DNA of 64,000 nucleotides, from assembly GCF_020193575.1 (NCBI RefSeq), contig NZ_JADYVD010000022.1, positions 43,976-107,975 of the forward strand, in the 5' to 3' direction. Below, in pieces: positions 1 to 9,015 of this stretch. Positions within the stretch are counted from its first letter, which is position 1, and every line of letters begins with the position of its first letter. Source of the stretch: Ensifer sp. IC4062. Lineage in GTDB: Bacteria > Pseudomonadota > Alphaproteobacteria > Rhizobiales > Rhizobiaceae. Position numbers and translations under genes: made by a program. The notes under the pieces are model-generated. The model was not told the DNA's origin. It did not search any database and saw only the letters and a list, made by a program, of their open reading frames with translations.

Positions 1-3000
1 ACCCTTGCCGAGTGATTCCGGCTCGCGCTTGGCATTCATCACCGGAATGTCGCGCGGCGCCTTCTCCTGCAGCAGCAGCTCGGCCGCTTCGATTACCGGA
101 TCGGCATGGAACCACTCGCGCAGACGCCCATTGAACACGACGTTCGCGACCGCCGCGACCGACATGCCGTGATGGTGGGCATAGTAGTTGCGCACCACGG
201 CGCATTTCTGCCCCTCGGGAACACGCGTCGGCGTGAAATCGACGGCGTCATGGAAGCCATAGGCGCCGAGAGCACCCACCTCCCTGAGTCGGGCCAGATT
301 GGCGAGGGCAGACTTGGGATCGTACATGCAGGCGAGGATCGACGCGTAGGGTGCAATGACCGCATTCTGGCCGAGCCCGCGCTTCAACCCGAGCGTCGGC
401 ACGCCGAAGTTCGTGTACTGATAAGTGAGCTCGTGGTCGCGAGCGTTGAAGGCGGCTTCCGAAATGCCCCAAGGGGTTCCGAGGCGTCGGCCGTGGTTGA
501 TCTGTTCCTGCACCACCAGATTGTTCGTCTGATTGAGAATGCCGCCCTGCCGCTCCTGCATGACGAGCGGCGGCATCAGATATTCGAACATCGACCCCGA
601 CCAGGAGACGAGCGCGCCGCGTGCGCCGACCGGCACAATCGGGCGCCCGAGCTTGTACCAGTGCTCCGTCGGCAGATCGCCCTTGGCGATTGCAAAAAGG
701 CTTGTCAGCCGTGCTTCGGAGGCAAGCAGATCGTAGCAGGCTTCGTCGAGCTCGTTGGCGTTGACGCGGTAGCCGATGGAGAGCAACCGCCGCTCCGGCC
801 GGAACAGGAAGCCGAAATCCATCGAGAAGGCGATATCGCGTGCGCGCTCCTTTAGCACCAGGAGACGCTGGCGCAGTGCCTCGATCGCGCCGAGATCGAA
901 GACGCCGTCGGCGATATGCGCCTCGCAGGTGGAAACGAGCGAACCCGCCCACTTCTCCACCTCGGCGCTCTGGGCAGTGCGTACCTCATGATCGAGGTTG
1001 GCGGCAAGCTTGTGCATGTCGCGTGCAAGCACCGCCAGGTTGATCACGCGGATCGATGCGAATTCATGCTCGCGCTTGACGGCGGCAAGCGCGTTCTGGA
1101 AGCCGGCGATGCGCTCTTCGATCAGGCGGCGCAACGGCCGCACGGTCTTGCGATCGTCCGGCAGCTCGGTCAGCACCTCCGAGAGAATGGCGGCGACATC
1201 GCCGATGCCGTCGAGACTGCCCTGGACATGGGCGGAGGGTGCCTCGGCCCATTCCCGGCACATGGACGAAACCGCGATCAGGTGGCCGGCTAGGTTGCCG
1301 CTGTCGACGGACGAGACGTAGCGCGGCTCCATGGTTTCGAGCGATCGCGTCCGGTACCAGTTGAAAAGATGGCCGCGATATTTCGGCATACGATCGATCG
1401 TCGCGATCGTTTGCTCGAGCCGCGTGATCGTGTCTTCGAAACCGATCCAGCCGAAATCGCGCGCGGACATCACCGACAGGAGATAGACGCCGATATTGGT
1501 GGGCGACGTACGCTCCGCCAGCACCGGCTGCGGTGTTTCCTGGAAATTGTCCGGCGGCAGAAAGTTCTGCTCGGCGGTCACGAAGGTTTCGAAATAGCGC
1601 CAGGTACGCCGCGCGATCTTGCGCATCTCGTCGATCGCTTCATCCGACACGACGAGCTGGTCCTCGGTCTCGGCCGATTGGCTGACAAACCACGCAACCA
1701 GAGGCGAAGCCGCCCAAATGAGCGCGAAGGGGATGCCGATGTAAGGCAGTCCGGTATCGGACACCGCGGCAAGAGCCAACGAAACGACCGCCAAGGCCGG
1801 CGCCGTCCACATCGCGCCGAAGTAATCGCCGATCGAGCCATGGCCGGCGCTTTGGACCTGCGCGGCGGTGCGCCACTCGAGCATCAGCTTGCGGCTGACG
1901 AAGGTGCGATAGAGCGAACGAACGATCGCATCCGCCATCATTGCGGCATTATGCGCGATGAAGACGATGCGGAGCGCCACCTGGGCGTTGGCAGCGCGAA
2001 TATCCGAGAGCACCGTATGCAGATGCGCCCGTGCGACGATGTCGTTGCGGCGCGGCATGATCCCGTTGATCAGCGACAGGGTGGGGGCGACGAACAAGCT
2101 GAAGATCAGCACGATCTGCCAGATCAGCGCCTCGGTCGGCTCCATGTAGTACCAGCCCATGACCGAAGCGACGAGCCAGGCGACCGGGATGAGCGACCGG
2201 CGCAGGTTGTCGTACATCTTCCAGCGGCCGAGCATCGACAGGCCGTTCGATGGATTGAAGATATAGGGCAGCAGTTGCCAGTCACCACGCGCCCAGCGAT
2301 GCTGACGTGACATTTCCACTTCGTAGCGGGTCGGGAAATCTTCCACGAGCTCGACATCGGTGACGAGCGCGCAACGCGCATAGGACCCTTCGAGGAGGTC
2401 GTGGCTGAGCACGGCATTCTCGTCGATCCGGCTTTTGAGGGCCGCCTCGAAGGCGTCGACATGATAGAGGCCTTTGCCGGTGAAGCTGCCTTCGCTGACG
2501 ATGTCCTGATAGACGTCCGAGACCGTGAAGACATAGGGATCGATGCCGCGGTGGATCGAGAAAATGCGCTGGAACGCGGAGGCCTCGCTACCCGTGGTGA
2601 GCGATGGCGTCACGCGCGGCTGTAGCAGACTGTAGCCGGTAAGCACTTCCTGCTTCTTGTTCACGACCGGCCGGTTGATCGGATGGTAAAGCTTGCCGAC
2701 CAGCTTTGTCACCGCGTCGCGCATCAGGCGGGTGTCGGAATCGAGCGTCATCACATATTGAACGCCGTCCGGGACCATGTTGGCGCCCTGCAGGAACGAG
2801 GTGTCGCGGTCGCCGCGAAGCAGAAGGTTGAGCTCATGCAGCTTGCCGCGCTTGCGCTCCCATCCCATCCAGACGCCCTCGGCCTCGTTGAAGAGCCGGC
2901 GGCGATGCAGCAGGAAGAAGCGCGTCTTGCCGTCATAGGCGTATCGGGCCGAGAGCTCAGCGATTTCACGCTTCGCATATTCGAGGACGTCCATGTCGGT

Positions 3001-4731
3001 GGGCGTTTCCTCAAACTTGCTGTCAGCCCAGTCGCTGAGCAGGGCGAAGTAGATTTCGCCGCGCGGATTGGCGAGATAGTGGACCTCCAGATTGCGCACG
3101 AGTTCGTCGACATGGTCACGCTTGGCGATCAGGCAGGGAACGACGACAAGCGTGCGGGCATCCGCCGGGATGCCGTTGAGGAACTCGTAGCCGACGAGCC
3201 GCGACGGTTTTACGACGAGCGTGACCAGCGTGTTGAAAAGCCCCATCGCGCCTTCCGAAGCCGGCAGCGCGAAAAGCAGCAGCATGATCAGCTTGGCGCC
3301 GTTGGGAATTTCCATCGGGCTGACGAAGGCGTAGACGGCGACCATCGCGAGAATGGTCAGGAGAATGTTCGGTCCGGCGATCGCGAGCCAGCCCAGCTTG
3401 CGGCCGAAACGGATGATGTGCTGGAGCGGCGACGGCGAATAGCCGATCCTGTTCTCCAACTCCTTGTACTGCATGCCGACCAGGAAGGAGCCGACATTCG
3501 GCTCCTGCAGCGGCGCTTCGACAGCCGCGGCCGCCTTTGCTTCCTCGACCATCTCGATCGCGATCTGGGTGACTTCATGCTCGCTGTGACCGGAACGGCG
3601 CGCCAGCTTCTCGATCGTGTCGCGATACTTATTGCGCGAACCGAAATCGAGCGAGGCATAGTCGGAGCCTTCGCGAAGCGTCGCGTCGATCCTGCTGACG
3701 CTCTCGAACCAGACGGCCCAGTCCGTATCATCGATCTCGCGCAGGCTGCGGATGATGTTGCTCATCGTCGCATTGCCGGACCCCAGGCGATTCTGCTCTG
3801 CGACGAGCGCCTCCTCGACGTCGGTGCCGCGCCTCTCAAGCCGTTCCTCGATCCAGCCGATCACCGCGCCCGACGTCTGGGAACCGTCACGCATGCGATA
3901 GAGAAGCTGCGCGATGAACGTGTTGTCGGCCGAAAGCGCCTCCGATTCTGCAAGCAGCGCCCGACACCTTTCGGGATCGTTCAGGCGCACGATCTGGTCG
4001 GCGATCTCGTTCGCCTTCTGCCGCATGCCGCGCGAGCGTTCGACCCGGATGGCGATTCGGCGCAGGTTCTCGATCAGCACGAAACGCAGGATCGAGGGCA
4101 GCGCCCACAACTCACCGATCTTGAAGGTTTCATGCTGCTGGAAACCCTCGACCATCGCGGTGATGTTTTCCCGCGAAACCATGCTGTGGGTGTGGGCGAC
4201 ATAGAGCCAGGCCAGCGCCATGGTGCGCGGGATCACGACACCCGATACCGAAAGCGTCGGTAGCTGCCGATAGAACCTGCGCGGAAAATCGCGCCGGACT
4301 TCCTGGATCGCCTCCTCGACCACATGGTGATTGTCGAGCAGCCACTCGGCGGCCGGGGTGATCGAGGCGCCGGCTTCGACGTCGGCCGCCGTCGCGCGAT
4401 AGACGCGGAGGATTTCCTTCTCGTTTTCCCGATGCCGCGCGCGGAAATCGAACGAAAAGAAACCGGGCAGCGACGAAGCGCCCTTCAGAGCGAGATTTTC
4501 ACCGCATTGCCGAAGGTCTTCGATCGAGAAATAGATCGAGCGAATCGAATCGTTAAAATCGATTTGTTTCGCTTCGGGGTCGCGCGGTGGATGAGACGGC
4601 TTATTCTGAAGGAGCATGGCTGCGGTTTCTGATTCCAACCGGGATTGATCGGCCCGGCTTTCGTTGTTCGGCCAGGCCGATTGCGGCCCTGATGGTCCAA
4701 GCGGCGTCGGCGCGTTTCTAGACACGTTCAT
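1..4731 (-). CDS. ndvB: Cyclic beta-1,2-glucan synthase NdvB (3' end outside window)
   Basis: Inner-membrane enzyme that makes cyclic beta-1,2-glucans from UDP-glucose for osmoadaptation and nodule invasion. The start is ATG at 4731, preceded by a strong GGAGG, giving MNVSRNAPTPLGPSGP. The frame stays open for 1577 codons to base 1; the family is about 2830 residues, so roughly the C-terminal 45% (including the GH94-like phosphorylase region) is missing. Seen: glycosyltransferase-84 region with TLDSDT near residue 664 and QHRWARGDW near 812, hydrophobic segments on either side, and the glycoamylase-like domain near the cut end (FHDAVDFTP, NYYAHHHGM). It lies 358 bp downstream of a same-strand LysR gene. 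Long open frames on the opposite strand (for example 2683-4263) are by-products of GC-rich codon use. Confidence 0.97.
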   Translation of the reverse strand, partial: MNVSRNAPTPLGPSGPQSAWPNNESRADQSRLESETAAMLLQNKPSHPPRDPEAKQIDFNDSIRSIYFSIEDLRQCGENLALKGASSLPGFFSFDFRARHRENEKEILRVYRATAADVEAGASITPAAEWLLDNHHVVEEAIQEVRRDFPRRFYRQLPTLSVSGVVIPRTMALAWLYVAHTHSMVSRENITAMVEGFQQHETFKIGELWALPSILRFVLIENLRRIAIRVERSRGMRQKANEIADQIVRLNDPERCRALLAESEALSADNTFIAQLLYRMRDGSQTSGAVIGWIEERLERRGTDVEEALVAEQNRLGSGNATMSNIIRSLREIDDTDWAVWFESVSRIDATLREGSDYASLDFGSRNKYRDTIEKLARRSGHSEHEVTQIAIEMVEEAKAAAAVEAPLQEPNVGSFLVGMQYKELENRIGYSPSPLQHIIRFGRKLGWLAIAGPNILLTILAMVAVYAFVSPMEIPNGAKLIMLLLFALPASEGAMGLFNTLVTLVVKPSRLVGYEFLNGIPADARTLVVVPCLIAKRDHVDELVRNLEVHYLANPRGEIYFALLSDWADSKFEETPTDMDVLEYAKREIAELSARYAYDGKTRFFLLHRRRLFNEAEGVWMGWERKRGKLHELNLLLRGDRDTSFLQGANMVPDGVQYVMTLDSDTRLMRDAVTKLVGKLYHPINRPVVNKKQEVLTGYSLLQPRVTPSLTTGSEASAFQRIFSIHRGIDPYVFTVSDVYQDIVSEGSFTGKGLYHVDAFEAALKSRIDENAVLSHDLLEGSYARCALVTDVELVEDFPTRYEVEMSRQHRWARGDWQLLPYIFNPSNGLSMLGRWKMYDNLRRSLIPVAWLVASVMGWYYMEPTEALIWQIVLIFSLFVAPTLSLINGIMPRRNDIVARAHLHTVLSDIRAANAQVALRIVFIAHNAAMMADAIVRSLYRTFVSRKLMLEWRTAAQVQSAGHGSIGDYFGAMWTAPALAVVSLALAAVSDTGLPYIGIPFALIWAASPLVAWFVSQSAETEDQLVVSDEAIDEMRKIARRTWRYFETFVTAEQNFLPPDNFQETPQPVLAERTSPTNIGVYLLSVMSARDFGWIGFEDTITRLEQTIATIDRMPKYRGHLFNWYRTRSLETMEPRYVSSVDSGNLAGHLIAVSSMCREWAEAPSAHVQGSLDGIGDVAAILSEVLTELPDDRKTVRPLRRLIEERIAGFQNALAAVKREHEFASIRVINLAVLARDMHKLAANLDHEVRTAQSAEVEKWAGSLVSTCEAHIADGVFDLGAIEALRQRLLVLKERARDIAFSMDFGFLFRPERRLLSIGYRVNANELDEACYDLLASEARLTSLFAIAKGDLPTEHWYKLGRPIVPVGARGALVSWSGSMFEYLMPPLVMQERQGGILNQTNNLVVQEQINHGRRLGTPWGISEAAFNARDHELTYQYTNFGVPTLGLKRGLGQNAVIAPYASILACMYDPKSALANLARLREVGALGAYGFHDAVDFTPTRVPEGQKCAVVRNYYAHHHGMSVAAVANVVFNGRLREWFHADPVIEAAELLLQEKAPRDIPVMNAKREPESLGKG

Positions 4732-5089
4732 GTGTCCTCCCATCCGCCGTCATTCTCCCGAAGGCGGGAAGGCGCCGGAAGCGGGCGCCGCCTGGGACTT
4801 GGGCATCGGAGATCGCAAAGCCGACGGCGCGTTGGATTTCACGGCCGCGTGATGCATGAAGATGGCATTTTTTAGCCACAGTGTCAGCAGCTTGCAAGGA
4901 TTGCGAGCGCAGGTTCAGACGAATTGGGCAAGCCCGGCCCGGGAGGAAGCGGACCACCGCACGCACTCCCGCCAGTTCGATGAACGTTCCTGTCAACTCA
5001 GCCCCTTCCTGGTACGTTGCGGCATGGCGGCACGAAACGCTAAGCCGCCGGCAAAGGTCCCGCTTCGGGCGGCTCACGTCGGGTCGAAC
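4732..5089. other. Intergenic region upstream of ndvB
   Basis: 358 bp between the LysR stop and the ndvB start. It must hold the ndvB promoter if ndvB is not read through from the LysR gene. Apart from the GGAGG ribosome site beside the ndvB start I see no convincing promoter, hairpin or small gene; open frames here have poor start contexts and no recognisable family. Confidence 0.5.
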
Positions 5090-5983
5090 TCAACCGACCT
5101 GTTCGGCAATCCATTCCCTGAAAGCGAGGCTGATCGGGTTTTCACGTTTGCCCTCCGGGACGGCGAGATAATAACTGTTTTCGGTCTGCATCGGTCGATC
5201 GAGAACGATCCGCAGCGTGCCTGCGGCGAGTTCCTGCTCGATCAGATAGCGAGGCAAAAGGGCAAAACCGAGACCTGCGGTTGCCGCTTCGATCACCATC
5301 GAGAATTGGTCGAAGCGGTTGCCGCGGTAGGCGCCATGTCCGTCCACTCCATTTGTCTCGAACCAATGCGCCCAGAGCTTCGGGCGCGTGGCGAGATGGA
5401 GGAGCGGACCGCCGCCGATATCCTCCGGCACCTCGACCGGATTGGCCGTGAGTAGCGACGGGCTGGCAGCCGGAACGATGACTTCGCTGCAGAGATAGCT
5501 GCAGGTCGCGCGCGCCCAAACCGGCTGGCCGTAATGGATGGCCAGATCGAAATTCTGCTCGTCGAAATCGAACGGCGCCGAGCGCGAGGCAATATTGAGA
5601 ACGGTGCCCGGATGGCGTCTCAGGAAATCGGGCAGGCGCGGCACGAGCCAGCGGCTGCCAAAGGTCGGCAGCGATGCGATTGAGAGCGTCGAGTCGGCGC
5701 GTGCCGAAGCCATGGCTCGCACCATCAATTCCTCGGTTTGGTGCAGCAGCCGCCGGACTTCCGGCAAAAACTTCTGCCCGGCGTCGGAAAGGATGACCCG
5801 CTGGCGGACGCGTTCGAAGAGCAGGACGCCGAGCTGGGTTTCGAGGTCCTTGATCTGCCGGCTGACGGCGCTTTGCGTAAGGTTGAGCTCGGCCGCGGCC
5901 TGGGTAAAGCTGCCATGGCGCGCGGCGCATTCGAAGGCCTGCAGCGTCGTCACGTCAGGAACCAGTCGTCGGCTTAACTTCAT
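5090..5983 (-). CDS. LysR-family regulator, GcvA-like
   Basis: 297-residue DNA-binding regulator. The N-terminal winged helix-turn-helix is clear (residues about 10-60, AARHGSFTQAAAELNLTQSAVS), followed by a GcvA-type effector domain (SLPTFGSRWLVPRLPDF, FDLAIHYG, GLGFALLPRYL). ATG at 5983 follows GAGGCCGGA. It is divergent from the hglS operon with a 113-bp shared promoter region, so autoregulation plus control of that operon is the natural guess. The next gene on its own strand is ndvB, 358 bp away. The effector is unknown; 2-aminoadipate, 2-oxoadipate or pipecolate would fit the divergent operon, but that is inference. Confidence 0.93.
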   Translation of the reverse strand: MKLSRRLVPDVTTLQAFECAARHGSFTQAAAELNLTQSAVSRQIKDLETQLGVLLFERVRQRVILSDAGQKFLPEVRRLLHQTEELMVRAMASARADSTLSIASLPTFGSRWLVPRLPDFLRRHPGTVLNIASRSAPFDFDEQNFDLAIHYGQPVWARATCSYLCSEVIVPAASPSLLTANPVEVPEDIGGGPLLHLATRPKLWAHWFETNGVDGHGAYRGNRFDQFSMVIEAATAGLGFALLPRYLIEQELAAGTLRIVLDRPMQTENSYYLAVPEGKRENPISLAFREWIAEQVG

Positions 5984-6096
5984 TCCGGCCTCGCATCAAC
6001 ATAGTCAGAAGCAGCGCGATCCAAGGCCGCTCTGTTCGGATATGATCAGAAATAAGAATGACCTTGTCCTTCACCCTTAGCGCGAGGCGAGCCGCA

Positions 6097-7497
6097 GTGA
6101 AAGAGAATAGTTTCGTATCCGCCGACGAGATCCGCTCGGCCTTCTCCGCCGCCATGTCGGTCATGTACCGCGAGGAGGTGCCGGCCTACGGCACGCTCAT
6201 GGAACTGGTGGCGAAGGTCAACGCCGATACGCTTTTGGCGGACGCGACCTTGAAGGACCGCCTGGAGGCGACCGACTCGCTCGACCGCATCTCGGAGGAA
6301 CGCCACGGGGCGGTTCGCCTTGGCACGCCGGCCGAACTTGCGATGATGCGCCGCCTCTTCGCCGTCATGGGCATGTATCCGGTCGGCTATTACGACCTTT
6401 CGACCGCCGGCGTGCCGGTCCACTCGACCGCCTTCCGGCCGGTCGGCGATGCCGCGTTGAAGCGCAATCCCTTCCGCGTCTTCACCTCGCTGCTGAGGCT
6501 GGACCTCATCGCCGACGAGATCCTGCGTGCCGAGGCGGAAGCGATTCTGCGCGAGCGCCGGATCTTCACCTCCGCCGCGATTGAGCTTGCCGAGAAGGCC
6601 GAGCGTGACGGTGGGCTAGACAAGGCCGATGCCGAGCGATTCGTCGCCGAGGTACTCGAAACGTTCCGCTGGCACGACAGGGCCAACGTCGGCGCGGATA
6701 TGTACAAGCGCCTGCACGACGCGCACCGTCTGATCGCCGACGTCGTCTCCTTCAAGGGACCGCACATCAACCACCTGACGCCGCGCACACTCGACATCGA
6801 CAAAGTCCAGGCGCTGATGCCCGAATATGGCATAGCCCCCAAGGCCGTGGTTGAAGGACCACCGAGCCGGAAGTGCCCGATCCTGCTTCGCCAGACGTCT
6901 TTCAAGGCGCTCGAGGAGCCCGTCTCCTTCCGCGACACCGACAGTGGCTGGAAGGCCGGCTCGCACACGGCCCGCTTCGGCGAGATCGAACAGCGCGGCA
7001 TCGCGCTGACGCCGAAGGGGCGCAGTCTCTACGACCGGCTGCTCGACGAATCGCGGAAGATCGTGCGGCCTGCAGCCGACGGCTCCAACGCGAAGCAATA
7101 CGAAGCAGCCCTTGCCCAGGCCTTCGCAGCCTTTCCCGACAGTTGGGCGGAGATCCGTGAAGCCGGGCTCGGCTATTTCAGCTATTCTCTGACCAAAAAG
7201 GGCCGACAGACGAAGCTCGCCGGAAGTCGTGACCTCGACACGCTGATCGCCGACGGCCTCGTTGCCTTCGATCCGATCGTCTACGAGGACTTCCTTCCGG
7301 TCAGCGCTGCCGGTATCTTCCAGTCGAACCTCGGTGACGGCGCTCAGCAGGAATTCGTTGCAAGTCCGAACCAGAAGCGCTTTGAGGCCGATCTTGGTGT
7401 CGCCGTCCTCAACGAGTTCGATCACTATGCCGGTATCGAACAGGCCTCGATCGAAAGCTGCCTTCAGGCGCTCTCGGCGGCGATGGCAGCGGAATGA
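6097..7497 (+). CDS. hglS: 2-oxoadipate dioxygenase/decarboxylase (HglS, DUF1338)
   Basis: Fe(II) enzyme converting 2-oxoadipate to D-2-hydroxyglutarate with O2 and loss of CO2, a late step of D-lysine catabolism in Pseudomonas putida. I chose GTG at 6097 (GAGG upstream; protein begins MKENSFVSADEIR) because it reproduces the family N-terminus and places the likely metal ligands His70 (ERHGAVRLG), His226 (GPHINHL) and Glu296 (RFGEIEQRG) at or near the positions known for P. putida HglS. ATG at 6058 would add 13 residues. Other family motifs: GYYDLSTAGVPVHSTAFRP and PVSAAGIFQSNLG. First gene of a four-gene operon; the next start is 10 bp downstream. Formerly annotated as YdcJ/DUF1338. Confidence 0.92.
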   Translation: MKENSFVSADEIRSAFSAAMSVMYREEVPAYGTLMELVAKVNADTLLADATLKDRLEATDSLDRISEERHGAVRLGTPAELAMMRRLFAVMGMYPVGYYDLSTAGVPVHSTAFRPVGDAALKRNPFRVFTSLLRLDLIADEILRAEAEAILRERRIFTSAAIELAEKAERDGGLDKADAERFVAEVLETFRWHDRANVGADMYKRLHDAHRLIADVVSFKGPHINHLTPRTLDIDKVQALMPEYGIAPKAVVEGPPSRKCPILLRQTSFKALEEPVSFRDTDSGWKAGSHTARFGEIEQRGIALTPKGRSLYDRLLDESRKIVRPAADGSNAKQYEAALAQAFAAFPDSWAEIREAGLGYFSYSLTKKGRQTKLAGSRDLDTLIADGLVAFDPIVYEDFLPVSAAGIFQSNLGDGAQQEFVASPNQKRFEADLGVAVLNEFDHYAGIEQASIESCLQALSAAMAAE

Positions 7498-7507
7498 AAC
7501 GCCAACG

Positions 7508-8929
7508 ATGATTGCACAGGAACATACCGACGCGTTGACGAAGGTCCTTGGCGACAAGGGCGTCGTCACGCGCCACGAGGACATGGAAGCCTACGAGACC
7601 GGGGCGCGTTACGACCGTGGCAGCGCGGCTGCAGTGCTGCGCCCGGCGACGACGGCGGAGGTTTCCGCAGCCGTTTCCTATTGCGTCCGCAACGGCATCG
7701 CCCTCATCCCGCAATCCGGCAATACCGGTCTCGTCTCGGGCTCGACGCCGGACGCCTCCGGCAGTGAAGTCCTTCTGAGCCTCGACCGGCTGACGCGCCA
7801 GTTTGCGCTCGATCTCGACAATCGCTCGGTTCGCGTCGACGCAGGCATCCGCCTGTCCGAGCTCAACCGACGGCTGGAGGAACAGGGCCTGTTCTTCCCG
7901 ATCGACCTTGGCGCCGATCCGCGCATCGGCGGCATGATCGCGACCAACACCGGCGGTTCACGCTTCCTGAAATACGGCGACGTGCGCCGCAACACGCTGG
8001 GCATGAAGGTCGTGCTCGCCGATGAGGACGGCACCGTTCTCGACCTCGATTGCGACCTGCGCAAGAACAATACCGGCGTCGACTGGAAGCAGATCTTCAT
8101 CGGCACCTCCGGCGCTTTCGGCATCATCACCGAATGCGTGCTCAATCTCGAGCGGGTGCCGAAACAGACGGCGACGGCTTTCCTCGTCCCGGCGAGCGGC
8201 GCCCATGTGCTGCCGCTGCTGAATGCGATGGAAGAGCGGCTTGGCACCAACCTTTCCGCTTTCGAAGGCATGTCGAAGAACGCGATCGCAGCCACCTTCG
8301 CTCATGTGCCGTCGCTGAAGAATCCCTTCCAGGGCGGCAATGTCCCCGGCTATGTGATTCTCGCCGAAATATGCCGGACCTGGGCGCCGCGCGAGGGTGA
8401 ACAGTCGCTCGACGCCGTCCTCGAAGAGGTGCTCGCCGAAATCTGGGAACTCGAAGAAGCACCGCTCGCCGACGCCTTCGTCGGTCCGCCGCACGAGATC
8501 TGGGCGCTTCGCCATGCGCTTTCCGAGGGCGTGAAGCACCTCGGCAAGTTGATCGCCTTCGATCTTTCCTTCCGCAGAGGTGATATCATGGCCTTCTGCG
8601 ACCATATGAAGGCCGAGATGCCCGACAAGTTTCCGGGCATCACCGTTTGCGATTTCGGCCATATCGGCGACGGTGGCGTGCATTTCAATCTTGTCGTGGC
8701 AAAGAACAGCCCGCTAATGACCGACTCGAGCTTCGAACAGCGGTTGCGCGAATGGGTCTTCGCGGTAGCTGTCGAGCAATATGGCGGCAGCTTCAGCGCC
8801 GAACATGCGATCGGCCGGCGGAACCAGGCCTTCTACGATTTCTACACGCCGGAAAAACTGAAAGAGATGGCCGGCGGCCTGAAAACACTTACATCGCCGG
8901 GAAAACTCGGCAGCGTGCGTTTTGGTTGA
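7508..8929 (+). CDS. FAD-linked D-2-hydroxyglutarate dehydrogenase
   Basis: 473-residue flavoprotein of the GlcD/D2HGDH class. It has a PCMH-type FAD-binding domain (IPQSGNTGLVSGS at about 67-79; DPRIGGMIATNTGG near 138-151) and a FAD-oxidase C domain with the metal-binding GHIGDGGVHFN at about 384-394. It should oxidise D-2-hydroxyglutarate to 2-oxoglutarate, which is exactly the product of the preceding HglS step. The start is ATG at 7508, 10 bp after the hglS stop; the open frame continues upstream to 7262 but overlaps hglS. A D-lactate or glycolate dehydrogenase is the alternative on sequence alone; the operon context favours D-2-hydroxyglutarate. Confidence 0.88.
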   Translation: MIAQEHTDALTKVLGDKGVVTRHEDMEAYETGARYDRGSAAAVLRPATTAEVSAAVSYCVRNGIALIPQSGNTGLVSGSTPDASGSEVLLSLDRLTRQFALDLDNRSVRVDAGIRLSELNRRLEEQGLFFPIDLGADPRIGGMIATNTGGSRFLKYGDVRRNTLGMKVVLADEDGTVLDLDCDLRKNNTGVDWKQIFIGTSGAFGIITECVLNLERVPKQTATAFLVPASGAHVLPLLNAMEERLGTNLSAFEGMSKNAIAATFAHVPSLKNPFQGGNVPGYVILAEICRTWAPREGEQSLDAVLEEVLAEIWELEEAPLADAFVGPPHEIWALRHALSEGVKHLGKLIAFDLSFRRGDIMAFCDHMKAEMPDKFPGITVCDFGHIGDGGVHFNLVVAKNSPLMTDSSFEQRLREWVFAVAVEQYGGSFSAEHAIGRRNQAFYDFYTPEKLKEMAGGLKTLTSPGKLGSVRFG

Positions 8930-8933
8930 ACCC

Positions 8934-8980
8934 GTGGGATGAGCAAAAGTGTGAAGCGGTTTTCCGCCCGCATCCCGCGC
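8934..8980. repeat. RIME-like palindromic repeat inside the operon
   Basis: Nested inverted repeat: outer arms GGGATG (8936-8941) and CATCCC (8971-8976), inner arms GCGG (8956-8959) and CCGC (8964-8967) around TTTT, with AAAAGTGTG between. It resembles the rhizobial intergenic mosaic type of repeat; a related copy lies at 33075-33125 and weaker ones near 40500 and 60700. It sits in the 86-bp gap between the dehydrogenase and ALDH genes and could form a hairpin that alters expression of the downstream pair. Family assignment is from memory. Confidence 0.6.
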
Positions 8981-9015
8981 AACCAACAAATGAGACAAAA
9001 CGGGAGTCAGTTGAG

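Noticed and set aside
2683..4263. 526-codon open frame opposite ndvB
   Set aside because: Antisense to the clearly coding ndvB frame. Low-complexity Arg/Asp/Ala-rich translation, no family, typical of GC-rich genomes.
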